64,000 nucleotides of DNA from Anisakis pegreffii (lineage: Eukaryota; Nematoda; Chromadorea; Rhabditida; Anisakidae): the NCBI GenBank assembly GCA_035041965.1, contig JAPYMA010000242.1, positions 162,147 to 226,146 of the forward strand. Reading direction: 5' to 3'. Of this stretch, positions 32,944-42,831 are shown one piece after another. The notes beneath the pieces are model-generated. The model searched no databases. It was given only the letters and a program-made list of their open reading frames with translations, and had not been told where the DNA came from. Numbering within the stretch: position 1 is the first letter of the stretch; each line of letters begins with the position of its first letter. Both the position numbers and the translations under genes were made by a program.

Positions 32944-35456
32944 ATGGCTGCCGGGGAGGACGAGGAAGAAGTGGCTCGGGACAATTCAGCTGCTGATGAT
33001 GGCATGGATGACCCGAAACTGCAAACGATGACACCGAAAGAGTTCATCGATACGATCGCGAAAGAGGGCGAGCAGGTATCGGATATCAACGAGATATCAA
33101 ATTCAGTTAGGTTTAACTGAGATGCTCATAAAAAGTTTGTCACTAAGCTCATCGAACTCATTGATGCTCACTGAGTTTATCAAATGCGCTTTCAATGCAA
33201 TTATTTTTTCTTCAAGCCTGGTCTAGGGGTTCACATTGCCTTATTCAGTAAGTACTACGAAGAGGACTCACTGACAAGTTGCCACGAAATTCTTTTTTTT
33301 CGAATTTTCTGAAAACCTCAATAAAAAAGCGGTAGTATTCAATGAGTGCATTCGTCAAATGCTTATGAACATACTTTCAGCTGATTATTAAATGGCATAA
33401 AATGATAATAAAGAATCCACCAAAGGTTGACGCATTCTTAGACCCGGCGAATACAGCAAAGAATCGTTTTCCAAACATTTTATTGTATGATCGATCAAGA
33501 GTGAAGTTGAAAGATAACCTTGGAGGAGATTATTATCACGCATCTTTTGTTGATTCTTACGATAAAATCGGTTTGTTTCATTCAAGTACTGATCACATGA
33601 CATGCTACTGCTATATTCTCGCAGCATTCAGTTTCGGACATCCTTGAATGCCCCCCGCTAACCTCCACTCTCTGCTCTACCATCTTTCAAACTGCACTCT
33701 TCCATAACGAATAAACGATGCATCAAGCGCACGTTGTACTTACATTTAATTAGCTGCTTCAACATTTTCACATCCAGAATCATTGACGAAACATTAGTCA
33801 TTGATTCCTTCCTGGAACAAAAATCACACCTTCGATATGCTCACGTCTAAAGCAAGATATCAAGATGTATGACTGAATCGAACTTGGTTACAGAATCGAA
33901 TGAATTCATTCATTCATATATAAAGTCAGAGTTTGGAAACTTCAAATAAAAATCTATTTTTTTTATTTATTTTGAAAGCGCAAAATTACTGAATTTGTTT
34001 TTGTGAAGCAATCAGTGAGACAGAATCTGAAACGATATTGTTAAGATGGTTATATTCTGGCACAAGCTCCGTTCGACGATGACACGGAATCGGATTTTTG
34101 GAGGATGATTTATCAAGAGAGGCCAAAATTGATCGTCATTCTATCAACACTGGACGCTCCAGATGGCCGTAAACTGATGCGCAGTTTTTGGCCTCGTGCA
34201 GTAAGGGAGGAACGACCTTCGGCAAACGGCTATCTTATGGTGAGAAACAATTCAATTGATGAGGTATGCATTATGCGTGTCACATGAACGTTTGTTATCA
34301 GAATGCTTGATCGTTATTCATTGTTACATTGCAGGTGTAGTTGAGAACTGAGAGATTTCGGTGGCCACCGAGAAGATTTGCCCTATCGGTGACTACTGAA
34401 ATTCCATAACCACGAATTATTCGGTCTTGATTTGCAGCCACCAGAATTCATGGATTGATCAGTCCCTGCCGGTTTTGATCGGTACTCACTGAAGATCGGT
34501 CTTTGGCGGCCATTGACAGAAATTTCTAGGCCATCGATTTGCGTTGGAAACCATCGCAGTGGCAAGCATGCAAAAAGGGCAAAATCTGCTATTCGTTCGG
34601 TAGCCACCAACCGTCAGACCACTTGGCCCTGGTCACTATGCAGGATCTTCCCGACCCTCAAATCACCTAGTGATCACTAAAACCTCGGAAGTCATTAGTT
34701 TACGTATCCATCGACCGATGAGATTTCCAAGTTTCAATCGGTGTCCACCAACAGAAATGCTTAGGCCACATACCCAACTCTAATTGCCCGTATGGTTTTT
34801 CCGCATATTGTTATGAATAAAGTTTAAAAAACATACTAAGTTTGACAGCTTACGATCTACTAGGAGGAGAATAGCGATGCCTACAATATCTTGGTTATGG
34901 GACCTTTCCAACGAGGTAAATCCGGTCATCGAGCAACGCTTATACACTACAAAAAATGGATCGAAGATAAAGTTATCCCTGATAGTCTACTCGAATTCAG
35001 GGCAACGGTATTGCGCGAATATCTTTCTTCTTTACAACTTTATATTAACTGAACTTTATTCTTCACTTTTTGCCCTATTGTTTATCAGCAAAACGATAAT
35101 GTGTGTTACCTCAGCGCATATTGTATTTGATACATAGCGTTTTTCATATTCATTAATGAACGAATTGCGGTTTGGTGGCTCGTAAGGATAGACAAATGGC
35201 GGCGAACCAGCCGTATGTTTAAATTCAGGTGAAGCTGGAGGCAACAAGAGCAATGAAAGATGGTCGTGAGGGTGCCATTTGTTTGGTGTGTCCATCCGGT
35301 GTGCATCGATGTGGCACGTTCGCTGTGCTTGATATCATCCTGGATCGTTTGGCAAACGAACGAAAGGTTTATTCAATTGATGATGATGATGACATTTTTG
35401 TGGTGATGCACAGATACGCTACTGAACAAAAGCAGCTTGCCAATAACCAAAAATAA
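32944..35456 (+). CDS. protein tyrosine phosphatase-like protein, catalytic motifs altered
   Basis: Classical PTP fold of the small nematode type; members dephosphorylate phosphotyrosine, but this one is probably impaired. Five exons join in phase: 32944-33075, 33381-33570, 34046-34263, 34864-35007, 35229-35456, 303 residues. Seen motifs: substrate loop KNRF (usual KNRY), DYYHASFVDSYD, YILAQAPFDDDTESDFW, HYKKWIEDKVIP where the WPD loop should be (WIED), and LVCPSGVHRCGTF where HCSAGIGRTG is usual. Cys and Arg of CX5R are present, but the preceding His is Val and the following Thr is Cys. The C-terminal part (EQKQLANNQK) lacks a clear Q loop. The N-terminus is acidic (GEDEEEVARD), without signal peptide or membrane segment, so cytosolic. 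The ATG at 32944 follows CAAAA. Exon 4 was started at GAGGAG to keep phase. Confidence 0.88.
34503..34772. repeat. imperfect direct repeat in phosphatase intron 3
   Basis: About 33 bases starting near 34503 (GGCGGCCATTGACAGAAAT, then AGGCCATCGA) recur near 34739 (GGTGTCCACCAACAGAAAT, then AGGCCACATA), 236 bases apart. A third related piece, GGTGGCCACCGAGAAG, is at about 34360. The whole 34355-34775 stretch is richer in G+C than the flanking intron, so it is probably one inserted element. Confidence 0.5.
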
Positions 35457-38330
35457 TTTTGTTTCGTAAAAAATAGTTCGCCAGTGGCGCTGCTGAGTAA
35501 GAAGTAGCGAGAACTAATCGCTATGAGTACCGCTTATCGGAGAAAAGATAGTGCAGTTTTCCGCCAAAACACTACTCACATCAGCAAAATTAATCGCTTG
35601 ATTGCTACATCCAAAACAAATCCAAGGAATTAAGTATTCAAATTCAAATTAATATTTCATATAATGATGCCAATGATCATGCCGCAAGGGCATATTGCAT
35701 ATTCTATGCTAAGGCATCAACCCGGGTCTAAGCTAATAACAGTACACTTATATGTGAATACGAAATTCTTGATTCTCAAACACTAGCTCCTTTCTGATCA
35801 ATAATGAACATATTGCGTTTGAAAGAATATGTTTAAGCATGTCCCGCATCGATATTTCAATAATTGTTTGATGCCGAGATTAAAAAATCGTCGGTATTTT
35901 GCAAACCCTCCGCACAACACATTTCACTACATCTGAATGATTTGGGAATGAATAATGCGTGATTTGAGATGAATTTATTGCCAGAATCGTACGAAATGAC
36001 TTTCTTCATCAAATCCCGAGATCCTGGGATTTTTCAAAAATTAAATCCCAGCATCGAGATCAGAACTCAAAGCTAGGGATCCCGTGCAAACCCTAGAGAC
36101 GATCCCTTATGCCAGATAATGAGTGAGGCAAGGTACTGTCCCTGTGAATGTGTTTGTTCAAGAATTATTGCCCGGCATTGGCTCACGCCGGTATGAGCAT
36201 CAACATATAAGACTCGTACGAGTGTAGCAGTAATGCGGGTGTCTTTCTCATCCCTCGTACCCCTAAGCGCACGTCTAAGTCTGAAAACAAGTCTGATCCT
36301 GAGCGTGGCCCAAATCTGAAACTGTATTGCAGTTCGATGCGAGCGAATCAGGATGAAATAAATCGTCCTGTACTGTTGCGCCTGCATGAATCTTACAAAT
36401 CACCGGCAGAGGCTCCCATTTCGTCCCTGGATCAGAATATTCAATATCCTTGCTAAACGAAATCATACAATGTTTCGCAGTGTTGGGGAGTCTCCGCGGG
36501 GAGCCTGTCCTCGTCATGGAGCGGAATGGACGAGAAATGATTCACATAGAAATTTTGTGGAGACAATTAACTAGGGAAGGGGAGGGATTTTTCCGGGGCG
36601 ACTCTGACTAGAAAGTCAGGGAACAAAATGATCAGGGAATTGTCCTCATCGGGGATCCCGTTTCTCGATGAATACTAGTTGGACAGTATATTCATCTTAT
36701 TATTATTTGCCTTACACATCACTGCACACAGTATCATTCGGATAATTTATTTAGTCAGGATTGTGTTCAGGAGTCTGATAAGATGTTCAGGCGTCTGTCT
36801 CTCTTATACTTTTCTAAAACTCTTCTTTCCACATAGCTAACGGTATCAGCATAGGGAATCATTTGTCTTCATGAAAGTCCAATTTCGAGCAGTGATTTGG
36901 CGAGCATAGAGGTGTAGGGCTACTTTCCCGTATTACCCAATGATTGGGCGCTTGAAGAGGCACTCAAAATGAGCCCGAAAATAAAATCCCATTGACTGAG
37001 AGAACATACATGTAATGATTGCTCAGAGTAGCTGTTTGAAACAATCATTGAAACATTTGAAACATTATCAAGTCAGTAATCGTTCGGGATCAATAAAGAA
37101 CAATTAATCAACCGAATGAACCCATCGCGATCGGCATATTAAACATTCCGCAACCGAACATTAATAAATGTCTGTTGCTATAAACACTTTACGTAATTAA
37201 GTACCAATCCAGTAACAACGATAAACATTTCGCCGATCGCCCTCAGCGATCAGCGCAACAGCCGTTCAGTGTTCAAATAACAACTAAACATCCGAATAAA
37301 TATCACTTACATCCTTCTCTAGGGACAACAAAACTTCATTGCGCTGTCTCGAATATTATTCAAGGTCCCATGGCTTAGTGAGCTCACACGGAATGCTTTA
37401 TGTTGCAACACAATCAGTTGTGCTCTGCATCTCACTCCTCGCTGGAGAAGAATTCACCGCAGCTGAATGCTTCTGTTCACTTTCTGAGCAGCAGCACTAA
37501 TTATCAGACAAGCAAAATTCCTTATCAGAACAATTTCAGGTAGGACTTCTTGAAACGGTGACAATTGTAAGGAAGCAACGTTACGGGTGCTTAACTCATT
37601 TCGCACATTACAATCATATAGCTGATTTGGTGACACGCCAAGCGATTTCATCCGGAGTGGTTGATGCGTCATGTATCGGAACTAGAAAGAAATAATTTCA
37701 GCGAAACTTTCGAAAGTCAAAACTACTAGTTCGATCGCAGATGAATTTATGCATCCAATTTGGTTGATTCTAATTTGTAACACTTTTTTATTCGCTTCGT
37801 GTCTTATCAACTTCCATGTGCTGCAATAAATGATAACCGCGGAAAAGCTGGAAGATAAGTGGCCGATTGTGAGACGAGTCATCTTTCCGAATTGCCGTGA
37901 ACTGCCGAAAAAATTGCATTAGGAAAAGAAATCAAATTTTAATGGATCCTAACGATAAGAGCATTAGCGTCTTAAATTGATAAGTTATATTCAAGAAAGA
38001 AATAGAATATATTGGTAAATTTACTCATTGAAGCGAATTATGCATTGACCGGTTCATTCGATCAATTTGAAAACGTTAATGAATGTGTAGTCATTGACAT
38101 TCACATTTAGATGTTCCCGTAGTGTTGTATATTTGAAAAATGTCGCATCGATCTGTGATTAAGCCTATAAAAGCCAATTAGTGGTATTATAATATAAGTG
38201 TAACCGTTAATATTGCATGTTATCAACCCGCGACATTGAATCATTATTGCTGTAATTGTTCACATAATTAAAACTTCTTTTGTATGATAAATTGATTTTC
38301 TCTGTTCATGACAATATTTGTTCTTACAGA
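35457..38330. other. intergenic region after the phosphatase gene
   Basis: No exon was recognised. At about 36010-36670 there is a GC-richer block with local inverted repeats (CCTGGGATTT facing AAATCCCAGC) and GGGATCCCGT near both ends (36076 and 36653), which looks like an inserted non-autonomous element. The two minus-strand open frames inside it (36073-36387, 36275-36517) show no transposase signature. The remainder is AT-rich. Confidence 0.45.
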
Positions 38331-39130
38331 CAAGATTTATTTACACTAATTGTATCCTGATCAACAACTGATCAACCAAAATCACTTATCTTTGCTTCAT
38401 CATTCTTACCGATTAAACAGTTTCGTGCAGCAATATCGCAATGAATCACCTTCAACAAATACAGCATGCTAATAAACTTAAGAATGCACACAACGATTGA
38501 TGAGCATCTAAATAATATCTCCAGATGCACGTTGATATTTTCTTTAATCCGATGAATAGAGATGAAATTTCAAGTTTGCTCCAGATTCAACGTTAGTTTT
38601 CGGCGTTTATTTGCAATAACACCAAATTATATTATCGAAACACAAAGTATTCGTATCATACAAACACAAAGGGTGGAGATCCTCCAACTAGTATATACAA
38701 ATATTCCACTTCATCATCCGAATCGACAGTGCGTTATATCCGGGTACAGTTATCCTGTTTTATAAATATACAGCTAAAGTATGGATTTGAAGCTTGATTT
38801 CATACATCATCTTGGTGTCCCTCACGATTCGTCTCGTTCGCGATATTGGTCGTGAATAGCTGCTTTGGAAAGGTCATAAGATATTTTTAAGACGTAAAAG
38901 ACGAACAACAGCCAAAGCAAACGAATAGAGTTGTGATTCTTCGAGGAAAATACAAAAGAATTGTGAGTGGCAGTTTTGTGCAGTGGCATCAGTTTATCTT
39001 GAAGCGATTCAAATTTGAAGAAAAAAAGATTAGGTGATGGCTATTTTGTTTCTGCGGTACAAAGCTGGCAATTGTAAACTTCCTCCGCACTCTAGAAGTA
39101 AGCAATGAATTGTTCTTCATTACATTGCGT
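38331..39130 (-). pseudogene. duplicated fragment of the SH2 tyrosine kinase gene
   Basis: 38338-38592 is a near copy, in the same orientation, of about 50579-50838: the HRD-DFG exon of the kinase gene plus its upstream intron. About 38847-38903 copies 50839-50895, and about 38904-39115 copies 51200-51385, so the exon at 50962-51174 has been deleted. An unrelated stretch of about 255 bases sits at 38593-38846. The copy cannot work: HRD is HCD (CATTGCGAT) and the codon after DFG is TGA, although [18 protein letters not shown] still reads. Intron sequence is included, so this was a DNA-level duplication and not retroposition. Confidence 0.85.
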
Positions 39131-39352
39131 GATGACATTTGCAGACAAATCCACCCCACTCTAGCAGTGAGGTGGAGAAGATAATTTGTATCATCTGAAC
39201 GCGACCTAACAACCAAGAAGCTTAGCTTTGATATTAAAATCAACTAGCCTGTAATTATTTTTATTATTTTCAAAGCTGTTATATGTTATGTAATACATTT
39301 GAATAACTTCACAATACCACACAGATATCACGTGCAGTTTCAGTTCGGCTAT

Positions 39353-39484
39353 TGAAATGCCATTTATTTGCAAATTCTAATTGAAAATTGCATTTCGGTT
39401 TATTCAGCTTTTGTTTTCATCAGTTTCGATGATTCTAATGACTCATTGAAACTGATGAATGTGGATATGAATGTTCGTGTTCAT
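39353..39484. repeat. hairpin-bearing repeat, copy 1
   Basis: About 130 bases shared with 39924-40046 in direct orientation, including TTGAAAATTGCATTT and GGTTTATTCAGCTTTTG. A hairpin lies inside: arms 39416-39432 and 39443-39459 (17 bases each, one G-T type mismatch), loop 10 bases. The copy sits about 1.2 kb upstream of the astacin start. Confidence 0.75.
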
Positions 39485-39923
39485 TTTTTTCTTTAAGTGC
39501 ACGTCTCATTCGTAATAAACAATCCTACTCCATTTTATTGTATGCCCAAAACAAATAATATTTGAGTATTGCACTGAAATATTATAATAAACAGTTGGTT
39601 TATTATCATTAATCTAAAATAAGGCCGATTCCGTCCATATTAAGTGATATTTTATTTCCAGTTAAGCAGATCAGTAGGTATCTCAGAAATGCACAAAAAC
39701 GATATGAATATGAATGATTAACATAAATAGCATGTTTCTAGCATCTTTTTGTTGTCGTTGATCAATCTGAACTAAGATTGCAGCCAAGTGTCCCACTCCC
39801 TTTTGAATTCCACCAAAATTTAATAACTGATTTCGAGGCAACGAGGAAAATAGCGACATTATAAAAAAGTCGCCTTGTTTTTTTTTATAGTAGACATCAA
39901 CTGAGATTTTAGAATTGATTAAT

Positions 39924-40046
39924 CGAAATTGTTTATTTGCGAATTTTAATTGAAAATTGCATTTGGTTTATTCAGCTTTTGTTTTCATCAGCTTCGATGA
40001 TAACTCATCGAAGTTGATAAATATGAATATGAACGTTTGTGTTCAT
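39924..40046. repeat. hairpin-bearing repeat, copy 2
   Basis: Direct copy of 39353-39484 with scattered substitutions. Its hairpin arms are 39984-40000 and 40005-40021, loop TAAC. Compared with copy 1, one stem position has changed on both sides (T-A to C-G), so pairing is kept. It ends at GTGTTCAT as copy 1 does. Confidence 0.75.
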
Positions 40047-40701
40047 AGCTGATGCACTATTAGTGAGTGCATCTCGTTGAATCGAACAACTACGAGAATG
40101 CAAAGCTTCAAGATTCATATGATGAGATGAACTGATACATCAAACATGTCGTTGTCACTGAATGAAAGTTAACAAGATTGTCTGTGATTCAGAATCTGCA
40201 TTCAGTTGCCATCCATTATGGGCGTTCGCTATGTGACGATAACGAAGAAAACAACACGGCGAAGGAATCATTTAAGGTATTGTGGCTGTGAGAGAAACAT
40301 CGCAGCCAGTCTAATCTTGTGAATTACAATGCAATGCAAAGTATTGAATCAATTCATGCAGATGATGGCTTTGATGAATGATTATTCGTTTTTGAGAACG
40401 CTTCAGTCAAGATCGAGTATCCAAAAGCAGAGAAGAAACTGAATTTTGCAGCAGACAAAATCATCAGCTCTGAAGGGAAAACATTTGAGCAATATTTAAT
40501 AAACCTGAATAAACAGTATTTGAAATGACTGTCGTTTACATTGGTAGAAATGGTGGTCTGTAAAATGAACTGAAATGCAATGATAATAGCGAATTATTGT
40601 ATAAACAGTTTATCACCGGAGTTCTTCATCAAACAAAAACAAAATTCTTCGGTGCATTCGAGCAGTGAAAGTAGTAAACAACATATTGTGAAAGGTGAGC
40701 G

Positions 40702-40708
40702 TATAAAA
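40702..40708 (+). promoter_or_regulatory. TATA box of the astacin gene
   Basis: TATAAAA lies 18 bases before the first in-frame ATG (40726) and 39 bases before the second (40747). Transcription usually begins 25-30 bases after a TATA box, which would fall near 40730; that favours the second ATG (MNNVLFFALL) as the real start. Confidence 0.5.
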
Positions 40709-40725
40709 GAGGTCAGTGTGAAGTT

Positions 40726-42104
40726 ATGGCCAGTTCATCAGTGCCAATGAATAACGTGCTATTCTTCGCCCTGCTATTCACAACGCTTGTCGTGGCTCAC
40801 GAGGAGAAGGTTTTTACTGATTGATATCTTCTTTTTTTTTTCAAATCTAAAATGGAATTGTTGTAGCAGAAAAAGATAGCAGTCACGGTTTTTCATCCAT
40901 TCATCTTCACCCCAGCTTATAGGGGGGGGAGGGGAATCAAGGCTTAGGCTGCTATAATATTATCAAAATTCAGTGCATCTCCTATCAAGGGTTTCATTCA
41001 TTCACACAAGTTGCAATTTGCATAGGACCTGCGGATAATGTCAAAGGCAAATGACATTAGATAATCACAATACCCTCGTTCCAAGCCAATTTTCAACCCT
41101 GAATGTTCAATACACAGTCCGAAACCTCTCAAAATCCTAGTTCTTTTCGGCAAAAATATCAGCAAAAATGAAAAAAAGAATTAATGAATACTTCAAATTT
41201 CATCACCTGGAATGCTCCACCTTTATGTTCGTATTATGGTCGCTCAGAGCACCTTTTGAATCGTCAAAAATTTCAATTAACTTCAGTCATCCAACTATTT
41301 CCTAACGGATGAGGACTTCGAAAGAGCCAGATCAACTGATTTTTCAAGTGCACCATTCAACTCATCAAAAATGGAAAATCCGGATCTGTTCGAAGGAGAT
41401 ATAAGTTCGTTGTTATATCTCAGATATTACCACAGCGGTGCACTCCATTTTTACAAGTCCCCTCAAAATCATGCTAGTGAATGCAGCTGACGGATTCAAG
41501 CACATCGAAACTTGCCATTTTATCACGGAACACCGCACTTTACTGATATACTGGTTGCGTTTCCCAGTTGAAAGCTCTGTGCTAGTCTTTTCAATGATGA
41601 TCAGTATCTATGCTTCTGTTCAACACATATTCAAGACTTCTTCTGCTCTCCAACTGCTATAACCCAATTTTATAGTGGATCCATATGTGTCGTTGAAAGG
41701 TGCGTCACTCAGTGAAAGAGAAAATATGTATAAAATGATGGACGCCAAATTTTTTGGAAACGCTCTCCGAGATCCGAACGCATTATGGCCAAAGGGAGTG
41801 GTACCCTACATAATCCACGGTTCATTTGACAGTCGGGAGTGAGTTACTTTGTGTGCGAATGAGTTAAAAATATATAAACAGTCCGTTGATCAGACAATCT
41901 TCAAAACGTTAATCAGTTACACCGATTCGATATCACTTGATCATGCCTTACGCACTGATTTACAGTGGACTGAGTCTACGATGGCAAACAGATGCCTTTT
42001 AGATGTTGGCAGACTAGGCAGGATTTTATTATTAATGTTATTATTATGTTTTTAATAATAATAACAATTATAATAACAGCAATAATAATGATAATAATAG
42101 TAAT

Positions 42105-42138
<34 letters not shown>

Positions 42139-42161
42139 AATATAATAATAATAATTAATTA

Positions 42162-42232
<71 letters not shown>

Positions 42233-42781
42233 TAATAGTAATAGTAATAATATTAATAATAATGATAATTAATAGTAATAATAATAATAATAATAAATAG
42301 TAATAATAATAATAATTAATAGTAATAATAATAATGAATAATAATGATAATAAATCTTTATTTGAGGCTACTGATCAATAAGGCTATAAAAATAGAATCA
42401 TAAACGCACCATGACCTGCAGATGTTTTTAATTTTGAACAGTTAAACCTAAAAAAGACGGGGAATGTATGCAGCGGTGTAATTTTATCAAGATTGCCATC
42501 ACAAAGAGCAACGTCATTGATGAGCTAAAGAGAACGTCTCAAAAGATGTATCTTTGGGTAATAATCAGTGGGTTACTGAAAAATGATACAACGCAGTTCA
42601 TTCAATAGCCGCCAGCAAATAAGACCAACTCCTTCCATTTCAGACGAGCTGCTATTGCAAAAGCCATGCAGGAGTACAGGGACAAGACGTGTATACGATG
42701 GGTTAAGAGAACTAGGGAAAATGATTATGTAGTCATCGTCAGAGCAAACGGATGCTTTTCGTATATCGGCAGAATAGGCGA

Positions 42782-42831
<50 letters not shown>

